From: Sequoia sempervirens
Lineage: Eukaryota; Streptophyta; Pinopsida; Cupressales; Cupressaceae
Reading direction: 5' to 3'
Assembly: GCA_007258455.2 (NCBI GenBank)
Contig: VDFB02321317.1
Coordinates: 1 to 64,000, forward strand
DNA: 64,000 nt
Shown here: positions 36,069 to 49,552 of the stretch, piece after piece
Position numbering within the stretch: the first letter of the stretch is position 1
How the letters are laid out: each line of letters opens with the position of its first letter
Program-made: the position numbers and the translations under genes
The notes under the pieces: generated by a model
The model's database searches: none
What the model was told of the DNA's origin: nothing
The model's input: only the letters and a program-made list of their open reading frames with translations

Positions 36069-37814
36069 AAATACATTTCTTCTTGGAAAAAAATAAAGGC
36101 ACTACTAAAACTAATTAGAGATCAAGATCTTAATTTATTGATTTTTTAAAAATACCATGGCTTAAAAGCTAAGATAGAGTTTTATGTTGTTGTGGTGGTT
36201 TTTAAGAATTTTATCTAAAATGTGTCAACCTATTGGGGAGTACATTGAGAATTTATATTTTGGTGTCTTTTTTAAAACAATTTTTTGGCATCTAAATTAA
36301 GTGGCCAAACCTTGGTATTGGTAAATTCCAATTTGTTCCAAGCCTTAGGCTGACATTTAATTCGTCAAAATTCTAACTAGAATGTGTGTTATAATATGCA
36401 CATATTATGAAGAATGTGTACAAGCCATAATGTAAGCATGTGTTGAAGAATTTTTAAAGCTTAGCAATTTTTTGGTCCCTCATATTTCACACATTATGAA
36501 GGACTATTTAATACCATTCTTAAGAGCAATATTAATACCTAAAATAAGTAGGTCATATTTATAATGTTGCTTGTACACAAAAATGTTAAGGGGTATAAGT
36601 ACCAAATTGTGTCACACTTTCAAACAACCTATGAACACAAGTGAATTTAAGTATTTCTAAATAAAAATTAATATAGTTAGCTTCATTCTAGCTAAATTAG
36701 ATAGGTCTAATTTTTTTCCAATTAAAATTGTTGAGTAATCACATGTATAGCACCACTTTGAGGCCAATCTACCAAAAGAAAACAATTATTTAAAAAACTT
36801 GATGTTACAACAACTACTACTCAAACAAACAACATTTTTTAAATATAAAAGTACCCTTTTAAAGATCCATAAGTGTAGTTTTCAAAAATATATATTTTTT
36901 AATAGTTTAATTATTATTTATATTTTATTTTAATTTTTACTAAAAGTAGTTTATCAACACCAAAATATTAGGTTGATTATCATGTTAAGGAAAATATTAA
37001 AACTTATTCAAAATAATTTAAAAATATGATGCACTAGATAAAAGACTCTATATCAAGATGGTATAATTTTTTTGTGTTTTAGATAAAAATTTAATATGAA
37101 AGTTGACGTCAAATGGAAACAACTATGTTTTAATACACACATTTTAATATTTATTTAAAAAAATTATTTATCAAATTTGGAAGAAATTAAATCCATGCAC
37201 TAAATTTTCAAGTTATAAATTCACACAAAGAAATTGAAGGGAAAAAATTACTATATAAAGAGCGACATCTCGTGCAACTTTATTTTCAACATTTTATCTG
37301 CAACTATATTATAGTTTCAATTTATAAAAAACTACATTCAAATAATTTTTTAAGTTGTTCAAAAAATACAAACATAAAATATATGAAAAAATACACATTT
37401 TGATTAGTTTACATAATTTCAAAATTGAAAACATATATGCCATTTTTTATTTATTTGGGTTTAAAAGTTGGATTAATGTTGGTTTTTTTCTTTATAAAAG
37501 TGTGACACAACTGTTGGTGTTTTAATTTTATGAACCAAATCTCAAGACAACCTAAACAATAGCTAATTTAGATGATTACTTACCTTAAGGGGTTGGCTAA
37601 CAAACAGGAAAAGATAAGAATATCTATTCCTTTCCACTTTAGGCTCTCCAAAACCTAAGAGGGTGGTCCTATACAATATTTCTTAAGTTCCATTGCCATT
37701 ATCTTCAAATATTGATTTGAGAAAATATGTTCTCACAAATTAGTCAAGAATTACAAATAAACACATATAATGGGCTAGATCCTTGAGCTTTCTAAGTATT
37801 CAATGCTTTAAGAA
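36069..37814. other. Intergenic, AT-rich, no gene seen
   Basis: Long A/T runs and no open frame above the noise. No pairing repeat was noticed. Confidence 0.55.
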
Positions 37815-38801
37815 GGTGTTGCCACAATAGTGGTTTACACTTTCTGGGAGATCCTATTTTTTGTTGGAATCACATATTTTTAGAAAATATAATGATTTAA
37901 AGCTTAAAAAGTTCCATTTAAAGGATTTCAATTAAAGAGGGTTTGATCAAACCACCTTAGACCAAGCCCCCTTGGATAGAACCCCGCTAGTTTTAAACCA
38001 TAACTATAACAAAGTCTTCTTTATACCTACCAAAATGTCGATAAAAAACAACTTTTGATATACCTTTTGGGGGATCAAAAGAAATTCATTTAAATTTTAG
38101 TTTTTGCAAGTATGTTGTCCTTATTATAAGCTTCCAAAAAAGTATAATTTCAATTAAATTAAATTTGATTATTATATTTATTTTTTATTTCTTGTGAATG
38201 TAGGTTTTTCACAGAAAATCAAACTCTCTATTCTGCACATGTGGAAAAATAGAATATTATCAGAAAGAAAATTTGAAAAATATTAGTGCGCTAGATGTTG
38301 AAGTCCTCGATCCAACAAAAAAAAAATGAATTTTGATACATACAAAAAAAATTACGTGTTATACGGTCACACTAGGTTTGAATTGTAATTGGTTTGACTT
38401 TGAAACTTGATTAAAGAAAAAATATTAAATAAAATACTATCTAACCAAGTGGAAGCACTAGATATCAGGGTTACAAATCTAAATTCGAAAGAATTAGAAT
38501 TTTATCCTTCATGGGAAAAAGGTTATGTGTTATACGGTGAGAGTCACTTTTTAAAAATGTTGTTTTATGGAAAAAAACTAGTTTTTGAGGGAGATAGAAA
38601 AAGAAGTGTAGTCTGGTCCAAAAATTTTGGAAAACAAAATTAGAATCTACAGAAAAAATTTCATGAAACTCTAGTTTGCATCATCTTCAAATTCCTTGCG
38701 GTTTAGCCGCTATAGGTGCCCGAAAGTGATGATTTAGTTAAAAAAAATTATTTTAGTGTCCAGTTTGGCCAAAAATTGTAAACCACTATTGTGGGATCAC
38801 C
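37815..38801. mobile_element. TIR-bounded non-autonomous element, copy 2
   Basis: It starts GGTGTTGCCACAATAGTGGT and ends AACCACTATTGTGGGATCAC then C, an inverted pair of about 30 bp. It is 987 bp and carries about 90 bp (near 38085-38170) that is absent from copy 1. The plus frame at 38407-38643 (78 residues) is open here but broken in copy 1 by a stop, so I do not call it a protein. Short phrases such as GTGTTATACGGT occur twice inside each copy. Confidence 0.8.
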
Positions 38802-39797
38802 TAACATGAAAATAAAATTATGCAATAAATTTTTGCAGTAAGGGAATTCATTTTGAAATTGATTGACCATGGAGTTGCATTTAAACACGTTCAATAGATT
38901 GGTGCCTTAAAACCTAGGCAACTGAGTGAAGACAAATATAATTGAAAACTTGCATAATAATGTTTGACAGGTAGCTTCAATCAGGCTTTGCAACAATGTA
39001 TTGTACTGCTACCTTACAAAGTTCATAACCAATTCTATTTACAAATCCTTGTAAACACTCAAAGCATTCAACATTTCTCATAAAGCATATTTAATTCACT
39101 ACTTGAGAGAAAGTTATATATAAGGCATTCAACCATAAGAAATCTTACAGAGATGAACAAACTGATACTTGATCAGATTTTATTCATAAATGAAATAAGG
39201 ATTACACTTCAAGAGACAATTTATCTTTGAAATTGGTAGTATATTCAAATTTGAAACTAGCATTGTCATACAAGATTTACATCTATATCACATTCAATTC
39301 TTAGAAAACCTAGACTAGAAAGCACTAAATCTATTACAAAAATGTTTTGCGTACAAAATTTCTCCAAAATCATTTGCAAAAGGCCCTGAATTCCCTTTTA
39401 TAGGGACAAGGGAGCAAACAAGCTTCAGGCCTTTCGACAAGTGTCACATTTACATTTGACAATTCTATTTATAACAAGATACAAGTACAACTACCTCACG
39501 AGGAAGAAAATATTCTTCACTAACTTAGACAAAAGTGGTTGCATGTGCAATTGTAGTAGAATCTCATTGATTCAAAAATATGCTGGAAGAAGGTGATTGT
39601 ACTTATACATGATGCACCTTTCTCTACCTTCTTTATCTTTCAAAAAGGCTTGAGAAATGCTAGCACTGCAACAAAAGATAAAAGAGGTCCCACCACTTAC
39701 AAAGAAACATTGAAAGAAGGAAAATGGCCTATTCCACATATTTTTCAAGCCATGTGTTGTATTCATCCTTAGATGGCCAACTAAAAGCTAGAAGCTT
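38802..39797 (-). other. Possible minus-strand LTR or 3' flank
   Basis: Read on the minus strand, CCCTATAAAAGGGAATTC (39390s) is a good TATA context, and GAATAAAATCTG (39175-39190) downstream is polyA-signal-like. This is the arrangement seen in an LTR. It lies just 3' of the large broken frame at 39798-43080, so it could be that element's 3' LTR. No second copy is seen to the right of 43 kb. Confidence 0.3.
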
Positions 39798-42700
39798 CTA
39801 CACTTTGTTGTTATGTGCATGGTACCTAGCATTTGTGATTGTTATGTCCTCTTTTGCAAAACTATCTAAATTAGTGTCCAATTTGAACAAGTCATCAATA
39901 GAATTATTTAGGAGTGCCAATTCAAGTTTACCATCTTTGATTATAAAAATAGAAAATGAGGGAATAATACCAACAAATTCAGCTTTCCATTTATCCAAAG
40001 GCTTGATCAATCCTTCTTCACTCAAAATTTTTGGCATTATGCCCTTCTCCATACCTTCAAACATTTTCATTTTTTCTTTGAATTGAATATCTAATTTTGT
40101 TTGAAAGGCAGATATATCCCCTAATAATTCATTTTTTTCTAGAACTTGAAGAAAATTCTTTGGGGATTTTGTGTCTGACTCTATCATTTTCATCATTTCT
40201 TTTATACCATTAGGGCCCTAAGGCTCCCTTTTCTTAGCACCTGTTGAAAACCTTTTGAACCTCTTGGTGTTTTGTATATACTTTATTTAGCCCATCAAAT
40301 GCTATACATGCTCCTTTAATCTTTTGCAACACACAAACAAGTGTATGACCTAGGTCATCAATTATATCAATTGCAATTTTATTTGTCTCCTCCTTTGCTT
40401 TCCTTTTATTCTCCTTACTCTGCCTCAGTTCTTCCTTCAATCTTTGTATCCTTACTCTGCCTCAGCTCTTCCTTCAAACTTTATCTTGAGATAAAAATTG
40501 CTTGGATGAGGATGCAGGAGCTTCCATTTGGTGAACAAAAATTTGTGGAGGTGGTAGTCTTGCAACTACCTTATTGTACCCATCTTGCAATTTTACAAAC
40601 TTCTTATATAAGGCATCAAACTTTTCTTCTCCCCTCTCAATAGTATCTGTGCTACGCATTATAGTATGCACCACTAATTTCACTGCTTGTTTGGAAAAAG
40701 TATCAGAATCCCTTTTAATAATTACATTTCTAGTAATATCCCCCACTAACTTGATCACCCTTGGCTTATTAGTAGTGGGGTCAATTGCCCAAATGGTTAG
40801 AGTATGCATGTTTAGACTAAAAGCATACCTAAAAATAACATCATCCACTTGCTCCTCTAAGGTAAAAGCTTCATCATCCTGGTTTCTTATTGTATCAAGA
40901 GCAATTGCAGAAGTTAAATCCCAACCAAGAAATAGGAGAATACGACTTTCTTTCACCATCCTTATCCATTCTACAAGAGTGATATTGGATGTGTCACATT
41001 CCATCTCTTGGATTATCTTTTGAGTAATTTCTTCATGTTGTGATGGATCAATGCCTTGTTTGGCCTTCTCAATATTCTCCTTTAACTCATTTTCTTTAAA
41101 TTTATGATGAATTCCTTGAATTCTTTTGATTGCACAAAAGTATCACCATCCATAAATTCATGACAAGCTTTGTATCTCACATCATATAGAATGTTTTGCA
41201 CATCATAAAACTCTATAACTTTCCTATTCTCAAGCATATTCTCTTCTCCTTCTTAATGGACTCAACAGATTCCTCTTACATTGTATCCATGTCCTCTAGT
41301 TGCTTTGAATATTCAACCGATGGTTGATCATGAACTTGCATGGGTTGGATGGAGGTAGCGGGGGCTGATGATTTTACTAAAAATGATTGCTATTGAACTG
41401 GTTGTTCAACTTCCATTATTCTAGCTTCCTCCTTTGTTGACTTTATCATATTCAAGAAAGATCCATCCTTGTAGGCAACCAACTTTCTCTCCACCTTTTT
41501 GAAAGGATTGGTGTGTTGAGCCAACAGACTAACATATGTAGGATTCACATGCACTCTTTTTTCTTCAGTCTGCATTATGAAAGTCCTTGATCCCATTTTC
41601 TATGCTTCACCTCATCATTAGTCTTCATATTCCTGATTACAACATGAGATACATAGAAATGATGAAAATAGGGTGACCTTCCTCTTTTAACCCTTTCTTT
41701 ACTCATAAACCCATTAGGGTCACAATTTCTTGCAGGGTTCACCCTCATTCCAAGTTTATTCAAGTCAATCACAAACTTTTCTAAGCCTTCTTTCACAGTG
41801 ACAACAAAATGGGAAAACTTCATATAACCAGGGGTGAATGATCCCTTCTTCATTAATCTAAAGTTATCCTTATCTCACACATCAAGTTGCCACATTATTT
41901 CCATGAAAGATAATGTATTGGACACATAAATTGACAAGCAATAGGGTTGCACTGGGGTTCCATAAACTCTAAAATTTGTGGAGTTGGAGTGCAAGTATGA
42001 GTCAGCCCAGTTATGATTAATCTCCTTCTCAAGATCATACTATTGTGGCCTAAGCAATTTTATAATGTTGATAGAAATTCTTCTCTCTAGCTTACAACCT
42101 AGATTATTTAATATACTTAATGCAAGAACATTCTCAAAAGTTAGGAAACTTGAGTTATTGCAGTGTTGATCCCAAATGTGTGTCCATAACTGTACATGCA
42201 ATTTGCTACCTTTCTCATCATGTGTTCTCAATTATAAAACCTTTTCCATGTGTTTTCTCTGTTGGACATATTAATCATATGCAACAACAAAAAATACCAC
42301 TTGAAATATAGACCAACTTTGGGGTCCTTTAAGGTTGTGAATTATTTGTGGATGCCTTTTGGAATAAATGCAACAAAATCAAAACTTTTGTTTACACCCC
42401 TATATTGAATGTCTAGTACCAACATCATCATAAAGATAGGCATTCTCAATTCATAGTCATTTCTAAGGACCTGGCACAAGGAAAAATAAGTATTGGAAAA
42501 ATAGTCTTCAAACTCGTCATAACTAAAGGGTTTCACCTCCTTCCAAGTATATATCACATGCTTCTTATCAGTGTCCCTTCTTTTGTGCTTTGGGAACCAC
42601 AATACCCTATAATTGTTCTTATCTTTTTCATATATTCTCTATGCAATGAGCCAAAATCAATTATAACACTTGCTGAAGGGTTTAAGCCAAATATCTCAAT

Positions 42701-43080
42701 GATTTGTCCCCTTGAAATTTCAAAAAAAGGTGATCCCTTCTTACTTTTGATCATTTTGCTATTAGGATCATAATAGCTTGTCAATTCTTTTACTAGGTTC
42801 ACATTGACAAACACATTGGGGACCACCAACTTTCCCAAATCTGAATTCTATAGATTTGAAGCTAGCCTTGGCATTTGACTCCTTTTATATGCGTACTCAA
42901 GTAAAGTCCATCCATGCATTAGGATGACAACATCCCCAATTTGTGCAACTAAATCTTGTAGTATGTCTATGACTACCACCATGCATGTTTTCCCTATTTT
43001 AGTGAACCAACGAGTTGCTTCATAAGGTCCTCCTCCATGAATCTCTTGAGGCCCTTAGATTTTGTGCTTGATTCATTCAT
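39798..43080 (-). pseudogene. Large broken open frame of unknown function (~1,000 codons)
   Basis: I do not recognise this protein. A series of minus-strand frames runs in order from an ATG at 43080 (MNESSTKSKGLKRFMEEDL) to a stop at 39798. Main surviving blocks are 42838-42554 (with ISRGQIIEIFGLNPSASVI), 42602-42342, 41853-41575, 41596-41390, 41004-40474 (with TIWAIDPTTNKPRVIKL), 40440-40234 (Lys/Glu-rich, coiled-coil-like) and 40196-39798. Between them the reading continues in other frames with few stops, for example ATRWFTKIGKTCMVVVIDIL near 43030 and RYKACHEFMDGDTFVQS near 41160. One ancestral protein broken by several frameshifts is therefore the simplest reading. The N-terminal half is globular in composition and the C-terminal part is charged. 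It may come from an unclassified retroelement; a decayed host gene is also possible. Confidence 0.55.
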
Positions 43081-46000
43081 TTTTAGGGTTTATGTATGAC
43101 TAGGGTTTATATAATGGTTCCTAAAAATTCTAGGGTTTTATATCTTCTATCGAAAATACAAACAAATAACCTTAACAACTATATAAATCCTTTTCAATAT
43201 AATTCTTTCAACAGTTTTTGGTAAATTTTTCAATTTCAAACAAAATAAGCCACTTAACTAGTAATTTGGATGAAACCCTAGTTTTCTTTGCTCGATTATT
43301 TCCTTATGTGAGCTCCGTTCGCCAAATAGCTTGAGTATAGATGCAATTGTGATGAAAAATAAAATAATTCAATGTTTATTCACCTTGCAAATCCAGTCGA
43401 TATGCCTTAATTGCAACACGATGACTTCCACGTATGAAATAGATCAATCATTAGCTAGCAGTTCCACTTTAAATTCTGACCGTTGATACAAATGCTTTAA
43501 AACCAGATCGACGATAATCGCACATCTTTACATCACATTTTCCATTTGCAAAAGATTTTATAAAAATGCGATGTGAAGTACTATTTGCACTACAATGCGG
43601 GAGTGACACGCATCCTCACCTTAACTTCAAGAATAGAGCGCATTTTGGTTATGCACTGAAGACCCAAAATGTGATACATTGAGCCTATGGAATGCAATAG
43701 GATACCAAGTGTCACGATCTTAGTGGCCTATTCTAATCTCATTTTTGCTTCGCGCTGAGGATATTAAACTGTGATGTATTAATGTCATGTGATGCAGCCC
43801 CTTCTTGACACCTGTCCAAATTGTGACGTAATACACTCAGTGCACTATGGCTTTGGGCTCTGTGAATGAAAAATACTCTCTAAAGATAGAACACGATGTA
43901 ATGAGAACCTACCATGTATTTGAAGGATAATGATCCATCACCTTGCGCATTTTCACTGTGTGCTTACCTGTATAAAATGGAAATACAAAAGCATCACGTT
44001 GCAATGAAATGCCACCACATGTCCTCTTGTTACTAACCCTAGCCCAGTGCAATTTCTTTATGCACTTCTTTTCATGAGAATGTGATGCATTGAGGCAACA
44101 CGCTGCAATACAGTGTTAACACATGTCCCACCTTTATCAAGATTCCCCAACATAATTTAGCTATGTGCTAAAGGAATTAGAATATGATGCGAAGGCGGTA
44201 TGCGATGAATTGTAGGAGTGACACGTGTCTAAGGTGGGCCAAGTTCTTAAGGCTTAAGTGAATCAATTTAGCACATATGGAAAAGTTGTTTTTAAAGAAG
44301 GTGACACGCCTAGGTAATGAAAGGAACATAAAATAATAAGGAAACTCAAGTTTTGGACTTCTAATAAATATTTTGGGTGAATATTAAAGGTGATTCTTTA
44401 ATCGATGATCTTAGGTCGATAGGGCGGTCAATACATGGGATAAAAGACGTAAGTTGTTACTTAAATGACCAGGAACTAGCAACAAGGGATCAACATGATA
44501 TTAGAACAAAAGCGCAAGGCTATTTTGGATACTAGGGTTTTAGAGAGGTTTTTTTTTTTCGTATAAAAAAAACCCTAAGCAAGGTTGTTGCAAGGCCTAG
44601 CATATGAATATGTCATTCAAAAGCTCAAAAAATAGGGAAAAACCAAGGTCTAGAAAGTTTTTAGAGAGCTCAACCAACAACTTTGCACTTTTACCCTAAG
44701 CCTGAAAGAGAACCTAAACATTTTCTGATCTAAAGATATAAGCACAAACCATGCACCTGAACCATCTTAAAATTATACCCCATGAAAAAAATTCATAAAT
44801 TATATAGCATGGAACTTAATGTTTGAGGGTAGGTAATAAGGTCAAAAGGGTTCTCCTTTTCCTTACAATAGCCTACAAAATGGTCAAGTCCATCATTTAA
44901 TTAAGGAGCTTCATTTGCTATTTTCTTAGCATCATTAATTATATGAAACATCTTTCTCTAGTGGCTCAAAATTTTCTGAATTTAGAGGAATAGTCACATA
45001 AGACCAATCTAATTGTACACTACCACTGATGAAGCAATCTTATTACTTGACAAGAACATGCCCCATTTTTCATGGCAATGCACTAAGTTATAATATAAAT
45101 CAAAATTACTTTCCCTAGATATGTTGCTAGTTGCACCTTGACTCCATTTAAATTTTTTAAGATAATAGGAAACAATTGATGGAAGGAAATAGCAACTAAG
45201 GCTAAAGGATGAATGGCTACGACTTCTAATATTACTAAAACAAATGTTACAAGGCTTTAGATATTACAAGACTTTATAAGCAATTTTTTGATTCTCCAAT
45301 TCGCACAAACCGCAAGAGAAGAGCATAGGATTGCTTAGAAACTCTAAGGATTGGATGCCCAAATGGCTTCCTTGAGGCCTTATTTTTAGATCCTAGATGA
45401 CCTATAGATTCAATGACTACCAAATCTTACTTAGACTACTAGATAAACCGGTTATTGTGAGTGGAGAAATATTATACCATATTGGCCAACATTGTTTGTC
45501 CAATCACATATTATAACTTTACAAATTTATTAATAACTATAAACACGATATTCATCATTACTTCCAGGTGATGAAGATTCCAAAATCAGATTAATATTTT
45601 GTTGGTCCAACCATTGTTCTTGGCAGGCTTCGTCAAATAGATCTTCAACATCGATGGCTCTCCATAAAGTAGTGATTTGAAAATGATGTTACAAGTTTCA
45701 GTCTATATCATCACCATTTCACTTGAGATTGATTGTGAAGTAAGATTCCCAACCAAGTTTTCGATGAATTATAGTTGTCACTACTAGGTCTGATGAAAAT
45801 TATTCATCCGGATGAAGGGATGGAGGTCCTACATATTTAATAAATTTATACAATTGATCTAAAAATCTTGCTTGAACTCAAATTCTCCACTCAAATTTTG
45901 GTCTTTTTACAAGATCAATAAGTCTTAGCTATGATAGATCTATGTTAATTTGTAATATAGAAAATTGTCCTTCATTTCCTACCACATGTGGTGGTGTGAT

Positions 46001-46118
46001 GCAACCGAGATCTGCTACCTATCAACCAACAATTTATAAATAATGACTATACCTTTCATTTATGCCAAGTCTTTATATTTGAAATTGTGCATTTCTTTGG
46101 ATATAATTGAAATAAGCA
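43081..46118. other. Intergenic with old degenerate repeats
   Basis: At 43560-44250 phrases such as GTGATGCATTGAGGCAACACG, TGTGATACATTGAGCC and GTGATGTATTAATGTCA recur with GTGACACG-type partners. They suggest an ancient tandem repeat of roughly 100-170 bp that is now too diverged to delimit. From 44300 to 46118 I see nothing coding. Confidence 0.45.
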
Positions 46119-47580
46119 TTAATTGTCTGAAAACAATTGAGGCCTATAGGAGGAGGATTTGCAGGTTATGGAGCTTGCATGGTTGTTATTGGAAAATTTT
46201 TGCATAATCAATCTATGACAATGTTGTCTTTCCCTAGAATATGTTAACATTAAAAGACAAAGATCTCCTTTGAATGTTAAGAATCTAGAACAGTCAATTT
46301 TATTATGAAATTCTTTAGGTGCATGAGATTTAAAGCAAACTTTTCTAAACATTTTTTTATTCTATATATTTCTTTATCAAATGAACTCCATATTCTAGCT
46401 CCTTTAGCAAACACTCCACTAGCATATTCAACTACAAATTATTTTCCTTTGATAAAACATAGAACTCCTCCCCATGCATAATCAAAGACATTTGTATAGA
46501 GTATATAGTCTTTTGTCATTGGAACATGGAGTGTAGGAAGATTACTAATTTTCTTTTTGATTTTTTCAATTACTGTTGTGTGTTCTTCTTTCCAAAAGAA
46601 TTCAATTTTCTTAAGGAGTTGTTGAAGGGATTCATGATCTGTACCAACATTTGGATAAGAATTATTTACATAATTTAATAACCCTAAGAAAGCTTGAAGC
46701 TTTTTCCTATCAAATGGACCTTCAAAATCCAAGGCCTTTTCTTTAATATTAGGTTGTACTTCAAGAATGTCCTTATTTGCAATCATTCCTAAAAATTTAC
46801 AACTACTAGTACACCATTGGATTTTATGTATGGATAATACAATCCCAAATTTTTTTACAAGAAGCTATATTTTTTTTAGATGATTTAGATGGTCTTCTAA
46901 GGTAAAACTAAAAATTAATCTATATCATCTATATATACACAAAGGAAATCTGATATGTTCCTTCGAATACCTGATCCATGTACTCTTGGAAATAAGCAGG
47001 AGCATTCATTAATCCAAATGGCATAACATTCCACTCAAAATACCCAAAAGGACAACTGAAAGTTGTTTTGTGTCTATCTACTTTTGCAACCTAGAATTGA
47101 TAAAATCCTAACTTGCAATTGAATTGTGAAAAACTTGTTTTTTTCTTTGGAAAACTTTTATAATAGATAGGTTATGTCAAGAATAGGATAAGGAAAAGGT
47201 TCTATAATTTCATTTAAAGGTTAATGATTTATGACTAACCTTTTCTTTCCTCATTTCTATTCTAAATGTTTATTAACCATAAAAACGTAACAACAAAAAG
47301 GAGATTTTGATGAATAAATATACTTCCCTTTTTCAAGTTCTCTTATGGCTTTCTCCATATTTGGATAATCTGAGGTTGGAATGGGAATTTTCTTCATCAC
47401 CTTCATCTACATTCCTTGGATTAACTTCATTTCCATAGTACTCATTCTTTTGTTCTAGAATTTTTGTGGCTATTTAGAACATAATTCCTTTTCTATTTCT
47501 TCTTTTAGTCTCGTGAGTGGATCAACTTGGGATATGATTGTAGATGGATACTTTTCAAAAGAATAATTTAACCTACTTGT
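46119..47580 (-). pseudogene. Pararetroviral reverse transcriptase and RNase H, broken
   Basis: The RT part (about 47580-46800) shows a KRLVIN block interrupted by a stop, then a substrate-contact region and the YIDD box in different frames. The connection and RNase H part is the longest clean stretch (46786-46439), with LQAFLGLLNYVNNSYPN and then DYAWGGVL. In the latter the catalytic Asp of the usual TDAS motif appears to be replaced (TNVF). A further frame at 46352-46119 (FHNKIDCSRFL) is the RNase H tail. Stops, frameshifts and the missing catalytic residue all argue that it is dead. Confidence 0.75.
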
Positions 47581-47823
47581 TATGATCCTTTCTCCATTAA
47601 GTGTGAATAAAACACTTTTTTATGTACTTCCATATGGAGAGTATCTATTAATAAAGTTGCTTCCAAGCAATATATCTGTTGGCATTTTATTGAATTCAAA
47701 GAAATCACACTTAAAATGTTTCCCTTCTATTTTGATTTTTTCTTGGTGCTTGTATTTACCACAAGTAAAGAACTGTCCCTATACATCTAAACTTCCATAT
47801 GTATTATTTTTGTCAAGGTGTTC

Positions 47824-48039
47824 CTAATCTTGGACTACAAGGATTTTACAAAATGATAGAGAAGCACCAGTGTCTACTTGGGCATCATATTTTTTACCAT
47901 TTACTTCTATTGAAATAAACTGAGCAAATATACCATTAATAAGAGAAGTTTTATATTTCGTTTTGGGCTCTAGTTCTAGAAGACTAGTATTAACAAGACT
48001 TACTTTGGTAGAGTTTGGATATTTATGCTCAACTAACAA
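47824..48039 (-). pseudogene. Pararetroviral aspartic protease domain
   Basis: The frame contains KKYDAQVDTGASLSFCK, with the active-site DTGA motif in the context usual for caulimovirid proteases. It ends in a stop soon after, and the rest of the polyprotein continues in another frame. Confidence 0.75.
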
Positions 48040-48419
48040 ATCTTCTTCTTCTTCAATTTCTGTAATTTTTACTCATTTTTTCTTCTGAGAACTTTCAGGA
48101 ATATGATCATAAACAAACTTATAAAACTGCAATCTTCAAGATTTTTTTCTAATTCCTTTTTTTCTTTCTTCTCTTTTCTTTTTCTTTCCTCTTTTCATGA
48201 TTTTTTCTAGGTAAATTATATTCTTTCAATTCAAAATTACCTTCAAAAAGAAGAGGAGGAGGCTCTAATATACATTCACAATCTGATTCATTTTCTGGTT
48301 AGAAAATAGGAAATATACAAGTATTATAAAGATTACCTCTTTCTTGTGCATGAAATGGTGGTCTTGATCCTCTAGGTGGGAATGACTAGTTCATCAATGT
48401 AGAAGGTAAATTTTGTTCT

Positions 48420-49500
48420 AGATCATCTAGGAAAGACTTTCTAATTCTTTTGCATCATCTTCAGACTCTTGAATCTCTTCAAAGACTAGTTCGAAAATGT
48501 CATTGCATAAACATGTCTTCATCTTCTCCAACTACATCCCACCACACTGTTGCATTTGTAGTATGTACAACTTTAAAAAAATTATTTGAATTACAAGAGC
48601 AATCAAGAGCTATATGGTCTGGTTTATTACATATATAGCAGATAACTATTTTAGATTGAGGGCATTCATTTTTTCCTTTTCTCAAATAGGCATGACAAGG
48701 AGCATAAGAGTGGCTTTTATTGAAAGAGTGTCTCTTGAACTTCAATTTGTCAGATTTTGGCTTATGTGATTTTTTGTGAGTAGAGCCAAAATCATTCCAA
48801 CCATAGGTATTTATTTCATCATATTGGGGTGCTAACCTATTAGCTTGTTGTTTGGTGAATTTAGTAGCATATTTTTATTCATTTATAAACTTTACTACTT
48901 CTTGTCTAGCATATTGGATAAGATCTGGAATAGATTGATCCTCAAGTTTCAAATTATAAGCTTTCAAATATTCCATAGTCTTATCATCAATTCCATAAGC
49001 AAGTCCTATAAGATATTTAATTTTTTAAAAAAATCATCAAAAAAATTTTCCTTATATGTTTGTTGCCTGAAATGTTTAGAGTATTCTCTGAAATCATCGA
49101 GAGAGCAACATTTGATATTGCTGATTTTTTTAGGATTGGCTTCCTTGTATGCATCTTCTTCTGGACAAAATCCATCTACTAAAAGTTCTATAAATTTGTC
49201 CATTGAGTTACCATGATTTTAGACAAGTTCATCCTTTGTTTCACTAGATTTAGCTTGCCACCAATGAGATGTTATTCCCCACAAACATTGTAAAACAAAT
49301 GCTACTGTTTGATGGTGTGTCATTCTTGTCATCTACCCCATTGTTAGAAATGCATTAGTACAAGCTCTTACTATATTTAAAATTTCTACAGGATTATCTA
49401 GATTATCAATATCTCGATACCATGGAGTAATTGGAATCATCATCATAGTAGTACGAAGTTCAATATTGTTTTTCTTAATTAAAAAAAATCTTTTAGATTC
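48420..49500 (-). pseudogene. Pararetroviral coat-protein region with CCHC zinc knuckle
   Basis: CYICNKPDHIALDC (about 48640-48600) is an exact CX2CX4HX4C zinc knuckle, preceded by a basic stretch (KSHSYAPCHAYLRKGK). Upstream, 49203-49006 is a charged helical segment (DDFREYSKHFRQQTYKENFF) in the position of the coat-protein core. The blocks are in different frames. Confidence 0.7.
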
Positions 49501-49552
49501 AAAAATTCCTCCTTCAGGAAGTATGATTTCCCTTTTTGTGTTTTCTTCATTT

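Noticed and set aside
38407..38643. 78-residue frame inside TIR element copy 2
   Set aside because: Broken in the sister copy at 22849-23764; no transposase features.
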